In this document: positions 53,891-64,000 of the stretch, in pieces | Numbering within the stretch: the first letter of the stretch is position 1 | Layout of the letters: every line of letters begins with the position of its first letter | Origin: Cocos nucifera | Taxonomy: Eukaryota > Streptophyta > Magnoliopsida > Arecales > Arecaceae | Reading direction: 5' to 3' | DNA: 64,000 nucleotides | Assembly: GCA_006176705.1 (NCBI GenBank) | Contig: QRFJ01003061.1 | Span: 1 to 64,000, forward strand | Position numbers and translations under genes: made by a program | Notes under the pieces: generated by a model | Database searches by the model: none | Told to the model about the DNA's origin: nothing | The model's input: only the letters and a program-made list of their open reading frames with translations

Positions 53891-55008
53891 AAGGTTATTA
53901 TTACATGATTTTTATGCAAGTTTAGATTATTTATTAGATTAAATCTAATTTATAATTTAATTATTAAATCAAAATTTTTTTAAAAAAAATTTAGATCTCA
54001 CGAACTGCCATAAGATTGTCCTGCTGTAAGGTATACCCCTTACAGTCAATAGGTTATCCTAGTTCATGATGATCTGACTCTAATCATAAATTTATTAAAT
54101 TTATTCTAATTTTATTTATAATTTAATTGATTTAAAATAGTTTTAGATCTAAAAATAAAATATTTTAGATTGCACAAACTGCCATAAGATTGTCCTACTG
54201 TAAGGTTTATCCCTTACAATGAATAGGTTATCCTAATACATGTTGATCTAAAATATTGATCATAAAATTTTAAATTAGATCTAAGAGATTTTATGATCTA
54301 ACTAAAAATATTTTAATCTAATTTTAAACTTTATAAATATGTTAGATTTGATCTAGGAAGATTTATGATTGATTATTATTGAAACTATTTCAATTACATG
54401 AACCTATTTAGATTAGACTTAAAGTAGATTCATGTTTATGTTACTTACATATTGATTATAAATCAAACATGCAACCTGATTGATAGAACCATATTTTAAA
54501 AGCATTTTAGAAATATGAAAACTATTTTCAAAAAGCCAAATTCTAATCCTCAGTCCAAAACTTAATTAAGAATTAAGAAGTTGTTTGATTAGGTTCTAGG
54601 ATTGTAAATTAAAGATCCTATGACATGAATCATAACACATTGGGTTAATGGGTTAGTGAGGATTAGGTCCATTAATTAGGTTACACCTAGGGTTAGATTA
54701 AAGAATGGACTTAATTAGAGAATTGACTAAATCTAATCAATTGTTGTCTTAGATTAGGTCAAGGATTCTCTAGATCAATTGCAATAGTTATAGTTGGTCA
54801 AGTTCATGTCTTTAACACGACCCAAGATGGACTTGATTCTTGGCTATGCGGTCTAGCACAAACTGTTAGATTGATCTAATTAAAATTAATTAAATTAGTT
54901 GGTGTCTATGATAAACTAGACTAGTGGTTTTTAATTGGTAGCTCACTTATCTGGCCATTTCTGATGGTGTCTAAGGCAAGCCTGGCAGACCCTTCCACTA
55001 ATCAAACT
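53891..55008 (+). other. Angela X3 leader with a duplicated small hairpin
   Basis: About 1.1 kb of AT-rich leader; gag is never reached, because the A2 LTR starts at 55009. It has a direct repeat of about 90 bases, 176 bases apart (about 53998-54090 and 54174-54262), each holding CTGCCATAAGATTGTCCT(G/A)CTGTAAGG and a small stem, CTGTAAG/CTTACAG or TGTAAGG/CCTTACA. The second part resembles the A leader (for example GGTAGCTCACTTATCTGGCC near 54941). Confidence 0.65.
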
Positions 55009-57275
55009 TGTTAGATATATGTGCCCTAAAAGTCAGAATTGGCTGACACTTGTAATACACTTCTAGGGGCAAAATTATAATTTTGACTAATATCAATAAA
55101 ATGGATTATTTTCTATCACATATATGTATTTAGTGTCTGTGATACATCCTTTGAGTTAATGGTAATGATAATTCATATTTTCACGAGTTGAAAATTTAAG
55201 ACAAGAATAATCATTATTAACTCATAAAATGCTCCCGACCATAGGATCATCACGAGGATGGTGATTGATCCAAAAGGTTGGTGTACAATCGCTTCTCTTT
55301 AGTAGATGAGTCTTGAGTCTACGGTGTGGAGACACCAGAGCGAGAGTACAGGTACTCATTAGAGAACGAGGGCACTGAGCGTGACCATCTCGAGTAGTCA
55401 TTAGGGAGTCTACCTTCTCGTCAATGATTGACTCGATGCCGTAGTAGTATGTCTGGTTCTTTGACCTGAGATGCATCGACAGTTCACCTTAAGGGTGTTA
55501 TAGTTTGACTACACCATTACTCGGTCTTCTAGCCATTCGGAATCTTGAGGTGTATGTTGGCTATAGCATGTTCATTGTAGGAACTGGATAGCATCAAGAT
55601 GGAATCTATCTACCTCGGTAGTAGAGGAGCAGCCCTATGATGATCATGAGAATCAAGTCCAGAAGTCCTTGGCCATGGCAGAGTGAAATAATAGAAAGAG
55701 TTTCTATTTAGTTTTTCACATCGGACTTGAATCAAATGATTACATCACATGACAAAGACTAGGGTTTGACGAGTTCACCTTAACCCTAATCTGATCGGAG
55801 CTCAAGATAGAAGAACTTAATCATACAGATAGCTGCACCAAGAGGTTCACATTTAGCTCTGATGGGTTGCCACCATATACTCTAGGTGTCACTGGTGGAT
55901 TTTGGGAGCAATTAGAATGATTTAGATGATCGATCATTCTAGCTGTTCGAATCAGAAGAGTTCTGATCCATCGAAAGAAGTTTCGATGATGTTGATGATA
56001 GAGATCATGACATATCCCATTACCATACAGAACTAAACCTAACTGGGTCACACAAATAAGGGTTTGAATCTAGGTGATCATCAATTGAACTAATCCAGTT
56101 CAATTGATCTGAATGAGATTCAATTAGGTTCAAGAAAATCGTGCTAGCACTCGATTGAACCTAACGTTCTTCTTTTACTATCATAAATAGTTGTCCTGAC
56201 TGAGCCAAAGAAGTTTGTGCTCGATCAGAGGCCTTCACTTTGTCTGACTAGAGCTTGTCCAAGTTAGAAAAGGTTGTCTTATTTTGTAAGACATTACCTA
56301 CCATTTTTGGTCACCTGCCATTTCTCATCCTTTGACTTTGGTCAAAAGTTGACCTTTGACTGGTCAAACATTGACCATTGATACTTTGACTTCTATCCAC
56401 ATGTCACGCACCTATTGGAGAGCTGGTGGGGGCCTGTCCCCCTACCAGAACCTGGCAAGGAGGAGGGCGCATGCCACCCTTGGCGTGTGCCCAAGTTGGA
56501 GGCGCCTAGGAGTCCCTGTTGGACAGGGACTCCATCTCCTTTTTGGATTCCGAATTAGAGTTCTCCTAAGAACCAACTTTGACTGGTCTTAGGCACCCTC
56601 TAAGGAGGAATCCAGGGGACTCTATTTTCAGCAATCAAATTTAGATCTGATTTCATAAATGATTGTGATTGGTTGGGAAGAAGAGGAGTTGGATCATGCT
56701 TATTCTATAAGTAAGACCCTGCGCCCAACTCAAAAAAAAAATAGATTGAAATTCCATGCCCCAAGGCTGCCTCTCTCCTCTTCCTCTATGCCAAACCCAC
56801 CTTCTCCCTCTCCTCTCCATGTCCAAAAGTATTTTGGACCTTAGTTGGTGCAATCCAGATGAGAGAAAGGCGACTGAAAGCTAGAAGGCTGCGCTGCTGC
56901 AAAGGACAACTGCTGATCTTCAAAAGAAGTTTTGAAGATCCTCCAGATCTAATCTATTTTTGGAGACATGATAGAGAAGAAGAGGATCTCCAAACCTAGC
57001 ATGAGTGGATATTGGTAGAGGCTAGGCACTTGCGTGGCTAGATCCAGAACCTTTCGCTGCTCACAGGATCATCATCGGGTAATAGGATTACCCACTTCAA
57101 GATAAATTAAATTTAATTTAATTTATCTAATTTTATTTTAATTATTAAAATAATAAAAATTAGATCTAAAATATCCTAAATCTGATCTAGATTAAAGAAA
57201 AAAAATTTTGAAATATATCTCTTGATCTAATCAGATCTGAACGAACCTGGTCCGGGAAATCAGGATTTCCCTTCA
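55009..57275 (+). repeat. Angela A2 5' LTR
   Basis: TGTTAGATATATGTGCCCTA at the start, ...CCCTTCA at the end; 2267 bases. It is closely similar to A3 over the visible 2.24 kb (a few changes per 100 bases) and less so to A1. The 76- and 84-codon minus-strand frames and the plus-strand frame at 56356 are shadows without domains. Confidence 0.9.
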
Positions 57276-57277
57276 AC

Positions 57278-57290
57278 TGGTATCAGAGCC
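57278..57290 (+). promoter_or_regulatory. Angela A2 primer-binding site
   Basis: TGGTATCAGAGCC, perfect match to the initiator-methionine tRNA complement, two bases inside the LTR. Confidence 0.88.
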
Positions 57291-59147
57291 AAGGTTCTAA
57301 AAGTGTTTAGATTTATTTTTAAATTTATTTTAATTAGAAAATAAGTAATTTCTAGATGTCACATGAGATGTGATCAGATCTAAAATTAGAAAAAATTAAA
57401 ATTAAATGATTTGGATCTAAGATTAGAAAATATGCATGACTAGTTCTAAAATAGAATAGTTCTATAGAACAGTCTTGTATATTTTCAATTTAATTTAATT
57501 AAAACATATTTTAGATATATTTATTTACTATTTTTTGATATTATAATGGTTATAATAACATTTGAAAAATAGCAAATAAAAATTATTTAATTTTAAACAT
57601 CATATGAGATATGATTGATGCATGTCTAGACTAGTTGTAGAATAGTTCTACATAATTATCTAGATTAGAATTTATTTTGATTAGATCAATTTAAATCTAA
57701 TTTTTTAGATTATTATGAGATAATTTAGATCTAAAAACATGCATGATTCGATACATGAGATGTATGCAAAATATGCCATGATTAGATCTAATTTGTATAT
57801 GAGATATATGATATAGATCTAAAACTATTTTGTAGTATTGCATGTTCCTGATTAAGGTGTTCCTCTTGACTGTCCGGTCATAAGAATGAAGAAGGATTTA
57901 AAGGCCCTCTCCTCCCATCCGATGGGGTGTTCTTATGATGTGTAGGGGTGCTGCGTGTTCGTCCTTAATCAGAAATCCAAAACTTACTTTCTGCAAAATC
58001 CTAGATCCTGAAATCCTAGGATTTATTGTGCATATTTTATTTATAAATGCCTACTTAATTAAAAATTAAGATTATGAAATATTAATTAGGTCTAAAATTA
58101 AGAATTTCAGATCTAAGACATATTCATAATACTGGGTTCGGGCTTGGGTAGCTCAATTAGGTCTAAGCGGTTGATCAAATCCGAATCAAGAGTTGGTTAG
58201 ATGGGATCAACAATGCTTAAATTGACCAGCCTAATAGGATTAAGTCTGGGTCAAGATCGAGTCACGATCAAGCAAGACCTAATTAGGCTCAGAGGTTAGA
58301 GTCTAAATTGTAGGCTAACCCAATTGGTTCTGACTCAATAATTTGGTGTCTAAGGTAAGTTTGGCACATATGATCGACTGGTTTTTAATTGGAAGCTACT
58401 CGATCTGAATGCATTCTTATACGAGTTAATGGCATATTCCTTCCACCGATCTCACTTACCTGGCCATATTTGTTGACACAGTTTTGATCTGAGGTGGTCA
58501 ATAATCTGAGCTAACCCATGCCACTAGGTTAGTCATAATTGTTATGACTATGACAAGTCTAGTTTAATGAGACCTGAATCAATTCTCCCTAAGAAAAGAT
58601 TAAGTCTGAGGTCTTCCATCATTATAGATGTGCTGGCCCTTCCCGGGGTTGATTGTTCTCGACTGGATATAGTGGCTCAGTTGCACCAAGAAGATGCAAC
58701 CATGTCTATTAGGCATTGGATGCTATGGGCTGGAGGATAAGTTAGGCTCAATATTTTGGATACGGTGAGAGACACCATTAGGAATCCAGTCTGTGCAAAT
58801 GATGGGTCTGACTTAACTAAGGAGTGGATCAATATTCTGAACACAGTGAGATTCATGAATTAGAGACCAAGTTTGGGTGCACCATGATTAGATAATCATT
58901 GAACAAGAGTTGTTCACTTATTGGCTAACCCATCATCAATAACTGTTAGGTGAGGTGATGAGTCAATTGGTGAGACCACACCACCCACTAAAAATCATTA
59001 ATCGTGGAGATTTTTGCATCTCTACAGAAGGAGTGTAGGGATCTGAGAAAATAGTGGAGCTAATTTGTTTAAAAACAAAATCCCTAAATAAATTGGTCAT
59101 ATCATAATTACAGTATCTAACTAGAATCATTGACTCTCTAAAGAAAA
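57291..59147 (+). other. Angela A2 untranslated leader
   Basis: About 1.86 kb with no coding frame of its own, aligned along its length with the A1 leader (17554-19411). It ends at the gag ATG (59148) and contains the stem-loop described separately at 57845-57975. The minus-strand frame at 58963-59187 is a shadow. Confidence 0.75.
57845..57975 (+). ncRNA. Candidate structured RNA in the Angela A2 leader
   Basis: The outer arms TTCCTGATTAAG (57845-57856) and CTTAATCAGAAA (57964-57975) pair in 11 of 12 positions; the inner arms CATAAGAA (57879-57886) and TTCTTATG (57930-57937) pair perfectly. It is the counterpart of 18102-18232 in A1, with the same total length (131 bases) and a GATGGGGTGTTCTTATG landmark. 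It lies 567 bases after the primer site, against 560 in A1. The loop contains a C/T-rich word (CCCTCTCCTCCC). Confidence 0.5.
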
Positions 59148-61758
59148 ATGTCTGCGTCCAACATATTGGCACGTATCCTGGACACACATAGACTGACTGG
59201 ACCCAATTATAAAGATTGGCTTAAGAACTACAAAATCATTTTGGATTCTAAGAAGTTAACCCATATATTGAACCAGGGTCCTCCCACCTTACCAGCTCGT
59301 CCATCCACTGAACAGAGAGCGTCTTTGAAAAAATGGATAGACGAAGATAATAAGGCCAGATATTACATGTTGGGCTCGATGTCTAATGAGCTCCAGCACC
59401 AACATGAAGATATTGAGATTACTCACCAAATGTTGGCTCACCTATAGGAGATGTTTGGTGAACAGAGTCGCACGGCTAGGTATCAAGTCACGAAATGACT
59501 TTTTAAGGCTAGGATGTGTGATGGGCAGTCAGTCCAAGATCACTGTCTGATGATGATCAAGGATATGGAAGAGCTTGAGAAGCTCGGTATGAAGTTAGAC
59601 TTGGATCTGTAGAATGATTTTATTCTGCAATCTTTGACTGATGCATCTGGGCAATTCATCATGAATTACCACATGCATAAACTTCAAAATTTCTTAGTCG
59701 AATTAATGAATATGCTGGTCACCGCTGAGCTTTCTATGAAAGATTCTAAAGGCTCAGTTCTTGCTATGGAATAGACTTCTTCCAAAAGAAAGTCTTATGA
59801 AAAGAAAAAAAAGTCTGTGAAAAAGCAAAAGGTGGAAGGAGCAAAGAAGAAGAAGGCAGAGCCGAAGATGAAAGCTGCTGCCAAAGGAAAGTGTTTCCAT
59901 TGCAATAGCGATGGCCACTGGAAGCGGAACTGCCCTACTTACCTGGCCACCCTGAAGAACAAGAAGGAAGGTCCTTCTGGAGGTATGCTCATTATTGAGT
60001 CTAACCTTACGGTTTCTTCTGCATCTAGTTGGGTGCTTGACTCTGGTTCTAGTGCTCATCTGTGCACTTCCATGCAGGATCTTGAGGATAGCAGGAGGCT
60101 GAGGGATGGAGACATGATCCTACGCATCGGTAATGGAGCAAGAGTTGCTGTAGTAGCCGTGGGAAACATATCCTCTTCGATTACCATCTGGTTTAGACTT
60201 AGTTTTGAAAGACTGTTATTATGTGCCTACAGCTAGCAGGAATTTGATTTCTATTTCATGCTTTAGCACTAGAAGGCTTATGTGATTACCTTCTTTAAGG
60301 ACCATTATAACATTCTTTATGAAAGAAATAAAATTGCAAATGGTTTTCCTTATTAACGGTCTTTATCAGCTACATATTGATGTACCTATTCTAACTATCG
60401 AGCAAAACATGAATGCCAAACGACCTAGGGATAGTCCAAATGATAGATATCTATGGCACCTAAGATTAGGTCATATAGCAGAAAGATAGGATCAACAAAT
60501 TGGAGAAAAATGGGCTATTGAGTCCATTGACTTTTCGAGTCATATCCAACTTGTGAATCTTGTCTCTCAAGGCAAAATGACCAAACTCCCTTTTGTTGGA
60601 CATGGGGAGGGGGCCACAGATCTTCTTGCCCTAGTACATACTGATGTGTGTGGCCCATTTGATGTGCCGGCTAGAGGCAATTTTGTCTACTTCATTACCT
60701 TTACCGATGATCTGTCTAGGTATGGGTATGTGTATCTTATGAGACATAAGTCTGAAGCTTTTGAAAAGTTTAAAGAATTCAGACATGAAGTAGAAAAATA
60801 AATTGGAAAACCCATTAAGGTTCTTCGATCAGATCGAGGAGGTGAATACCTTAGCCGAGAATTCCTAGACTATCTCAAGGATAATGGCATAGTCTCTCAA
60901 TGGACTCCACCAGGAACACCTCAACTCAACGGGATTTCAGAATGGAGAAATCGGACTCTATTGGATATGGTCCGATCCATGATGAGCTTCACAGACCTCC
61001 CTAATTTTCTTTGGAGATATTCATTGTTAACTTCAATTTATCTACTAAATAGGGTTTCCTCTAAGACCGTTCCTACCACACCGTATGAGATATGGCACGG
61101 TAAGAAAGCAAGTCTGAGTCATCTCAGAATTTGGGATTGTCCGAGTCATGCCAAAAGACAATAAGCAGACAAGTTAGAGTTTAGGTCCTTTAGAGCTCGA
61201 TTCATAGGATATCCTAAAGAGTCATTAGGATACTATTTCTACATTCTAGAAGACCACAATGTGATTGTGAGTCGACATGCCATCTTTCTTGAAAAATAGT
61301 TTATTCAAGATAGCGGCATTGGAAAGCAGATTAAGCTTAATGAGAAAGTCTCACAAGTACAACGAGCTAAGGACCAATTGGAACCAAATCAGGTTGAGCC
61401 AATAAGAACACTACCTCCTCCACCTTGTAGATCGAAAAGAGTTTTCCTGTTCTCCTGAAAGATACTTAGGTATTATTTCAGAGGAAGTAGAGAAAATATT
61501 CCTCATAGGTAATGGTGCTCATGGTGATGATCCCAAAACCTACAATAAGACGATATCAGATATCGACTTCGAGAAATAGCTAGAGGCAATGCAGTCAGAA
61601 ATTGACTCGATGCACTCGAACCAAGTCTGGACCTTGGTAGATCCACCAAAAGGTATAGTACCTATTGGGTGTAAATAGATCTTCAAGAGAAAGATTGGTG
61701 TAGATGAGAATGTGGAGACATTGAAGGCTAGACTAGTGGCAAAAGGTTATAGTCAACA
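59148..61758 (+). pseudogene. Angela A2 gag-protease-integrase and partial RT (broken)
   Basis: Gag starts at the ATG 59148 with MSASNILARILDTHRLTGPN and is open to 59447. In-frame stops then interrupt it at 59445 (TAG for Gln), 59610 (TAG for Gln) and 59772 (TAG for Trp). The zinc knuckle CFHCNSDGHWKRNC (about 59889-59930) is intact as C-x2-C-x4-H-x4-C. Protease has WVLDSGSSAH near 60030. Frame shifts occur near 60180 and 60340-60550. Integrase has HTD at 60643, a TAA for Gln at 60799, the catalytic Asp GAT at 60832 and the Glu in SEWRNR near 60944, then the conserved MSFTDLPNFLW block. RT starts near 61580 with EIDSMHSNQVWTLVDPP and ends at VAKGYSQ, where LTR A3 begins. Confidence 0.9.
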
Positions 61759-64000
61759 TGTTAGATATATGTGCCCTAGAAGCCAGAATTGGCTGACACT
61801 TGTAATACACTTCTAGGGGCAAAATTATAATTTTGACTATAATTAATGAAATGGGTTATTTTCTATCACACCTGTGTATTTAGTGTCTGTGATACATCCT
61901 TTGAGTTAATGGTAATGATAATTCATATTTTCAAGAGTTGAAAATTTAAGACATGAATAATCATTATTAACTCATAAACAGCTCCTGACCATAGGATCAT
62001 CACGAGGATGGTGATTGATCCGGAAGGTTGGTGTACGATCGCTTCTCTTTAGTAGATGTGTCTTGAGTCTACGGTGTGGAGACACTGGAGCGAAAGTACA
62101 GGTACTCGTTAGAGAACGAGGGCACTGAGCGTGACCACCTCGAGTAGTCATTAGAAAGTCTACCTTCTCGTCAATGACTGACTCGATGCTGCAGTAGTGT
62201 GTCTGGTTCTTTGACCTAAGATACATCGGCAGTTCACCTTGAGGGTGTTATAGTTTGACTACACCATTACTCGGTCTCCTAGCCATATGGAACCCTGAGG
62301 TGTATGTTGGCTGTGACATGTTCAATGTAGGAACTGAATTGCATCAAGATGGGATCTATCTACCTCGGTGGTAGAGGAGTAGCCCTATGATGATCATGAG
62401 AATCAAGTCCTGAAGCCCATGGCCATGGCAGAGTGAAATAATAGAAAGAGTTTCTATTTAGATTTTCACATTGGACTCGAATCGAATGATTACATCATAT
62501 GACAGAGACTAGGGTTTGACGAGTTTACCTTAACCCTAATCTGATCGGGGCTCAAGATAGAAGAACTTAATCACACAGGTAGCTGCACCAAGAGGTTCGC
62601 ATTCAGCTCTGATGGGTTGCCACCATATACTGCTAGGTGTCACTGGTGGATTTTGGGAGCAATTAGAATGATTTAGATGATCGATCATTCTAGCTGTTCG
62701 AATCAGAAGAGTTCTGATCCATCGAAAGGAGTTTCGATGATGTCTATGATAGAGATCATGACATATCCCATTACCATGCAGAACTGAACCTAACTGGGTC
62801 ACACAAACAAGGGTTTGAATCTGGTGATCATCAATTGAACTGATCTAGTTCAATTGATCTGAATGAGATTCAATTAGGTTCAAGAAAATCGTGCTAGCAC
62901 TCGATTGAACCTAACGTTCTTCTTTTACTATCATAAATAAGTTGTCCTGACTGAGCCAAAGGAGTTTGTGCTCAATCAGAGGCCTTCATATGGTCTGACT
63001 GGAGGTTGTCCAAGTTAGAATAGGTTGTCTTATTTGTAAGACATTACCTGCCATTTTTGGTCACCTGCCACTTCTTGTTCTTTGACTTTGGTCAAAAGTC
63101 TACCTTTGACTGGTCAAACGTTGACCATTGACCCTTTGACTTTTTGACCACATGTCATGCACCTATTGGAGAGCTGGTGGGGGCCTGTCCCCCTGCCAGA
63201 ACCTGGCAAGGAGAAGGGCGCACGCCAAGGGTGGCGTGAGCCCAAGTAGGAGGCGCCTAGGAGTCCTTATTGGACAAGGACTCCACCTCCCTTTTGGATT
63301 CCAATCAGAGTTCTACTAAGAATCCAGTTTGACTGGTCTTAGGCGCCCTCTAAGGAGGAATCCAGGGGTCTCTATTCCAACCAATCAGATTTAGATCTGA
63401 TTTCACAAAGGGTTGTGATTGGTTGAGAGGAAGAGGAGTTGGATCACAAGAGGTCTATAAATAAGACCCTGCGCACAACCCTAATCCTAAGTGAATGCTA
63501 TTAGACACGCCCCAAGGCTGCCTCTCCCCTCCTTCTCCACGCCATAGTCTCTTCTCCTCTTGCTCTCCACGTCCAAAAGGTGTTTTGGACTTAGTTTGGT
63601 GCGATTCAGATCAAGGAAAGGCGATCAAAAGCAAGAAGGCTGCGCTGCTGCAAAAGGACAACTGCAGATCTTCAAAAGAGTTTTGAAGATCCTCCAGATC
63701 AGATCCAGATCTGATTTTTGGAGGTGTGATAGAGAAGAAGAGGTTCTCCAGATCCAACCCGAGTGGATACCGGTAGAGGCCAGGCGCTTGCATGGCTTAG
63801 ATCCAGAACCTTCCGCTGCAATCAGGATCATCTACAGGGTAATAGGATTACCCAAATCAGGTAAATTGATTTGATTTAATTTATCTTGTTTTATTTTATT
63901 TATTAAAATAATAAGAATCAGATCTGAAACATATCAAGATCTGATTAAGATCAAGAGAAAATTTTTGAAATATATCTCTTGATCTAATCAGATCTGGATG
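61759..64000 (+). repeat. Angela A3 LTR, running off the window
   Basis: TGTTAGATATATGTGCCCTA at 61759; it matches A2 along its length to the end of the window, leaving about 25 bases outside. Its primer site, and thus whether it is a 5' or a 3' LTR, is outside the window. A CTATAAATAAGACCC stretch near 63464 is the best TATA-box candidate (compare 16967 in A1). Frames at 63495-63874 are chance frames. Confidence 0.88.

Larger units (their letters stand above)
55009..61758 (+). mobile_element. Angela/BARE-like Ty1/copia element A2
   Basis: LTR (55009-57275), perfect primer site (57278), leader (57290-59147), gag-protease-integrase and the first part of RT (59148-61758). At 61759 LTR A3 begins without a polypurine tract. 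Either A3 is an independent insertion in RT, or RT and RNase H were deleted between the body and its own 3' LTR. A2 inserted into the leader of Angela X3. Confidence 0.9.

Noticed and set aside
63495..63874. Frames of 60-104 codons near the window end
   Set aside because: They lie in LTR A3; the corresponding part of A2 has stops and shifts, so there is no sign of coding selection.
1..64000. A host gene or an undescribed defence or biosynthetic system
   Set aside because: Every recognisable frame belongs to retrotransposon gag-pol families, and the rest is LTR, untranslated or array sequence. Small host exons in the unassigned stretches (2292-3179, 8546-8714) cannot be excluded without transcript data.

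Overview
This window looks like a nuclear intergenic region of a large plant genome, most likely a monocot. I found no intact host gene, no rRNA or tRNA gene and no CRISPR array. The sequence is AT-rich and almost entirely made of decayed, nested LTR retrotransposons plus two CACTA-type DNA transposon ends. The lineages I recognise are Ty3/gypsy Tat, Athila and a chromodomain-bearing element, and Ty1/copia Angela/BARE-like, Tork/Tnt1-like and SIRE/Maximus-like. A palm is a plausible source, but that is only a guess from the family mix.

Layout. At 1-4.9 kb there is an AT-rich stretch, a G-rich minisatellite, a CACTA-like foldback element (745-2291), a second CACTA terminus at 3180, and the chromodomain tail of a chromovirus on the minus strand. 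At 4.9-8.5 kb lies the 5' half of a Tat element (Tat1, minus strand: LTR, gag, protease, start of RT). At 9.0-15.3 kb lies the 3' half of another Tat element (Tat2, minus strand: RT, RNase H, integrase, a 3' UTR with two tandem arrays, and an LTR with a third array). At 15.3-21.6 kb an Angela-like copia (A1) is broken in its integrase region, where a SIRE-like remnant begins (21.6-24.7 kb). A minus-strand Angela-like LTR and leader (M) fill 24.8-27.7 kb.

From 27.7 to 40.2 kb runs a plus-strand Tat element (Tat3). It is split inside its second RNase H domain by a 6.9 kb Athila-type element with both LTRs and a near-perfect 5-bp target duplication (32374-39240). Tat3 ends at 40178, where an Angela-like LTR (A4) begins at the catalytic Glu of the integrase. 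A composite block (A4 fragment, inverted Tork LTR, Angela X LTR) follows at 41.1-42.7 kb and recurs in the same order at 50.35-51.97 kb. Between these copies lie a pol-less Tat copy (Tat4, 42.7-46.6 kb), a Tork-like gag element (46.65-48.26 kb) and an Angela X LTR. From 51.4 kb on there is a complete X LTR with its leader, then an Angela A element (A2, 55009-61758), then a further A LTR (A3) running off the window.

The genes do not form a pathway; they are parallel broken copies of the same replication machinery (gag, aspartic protease, reverse transcriptase, RNase H, integrase). Stop codons and lost catalytic residues indicate that none is active as it stands. The most interesting signals are non-coding: the Tat 3' UTR/LTR, where three tandem arrays have expanded differently in two copies; a stem-loop kept in the leader of two Angela copies; a ~1.2 kb imperfect hairpin in the CACTA-like element; and the duplicated nested block. 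I do not see convincing evidence of a wholly new biological system.
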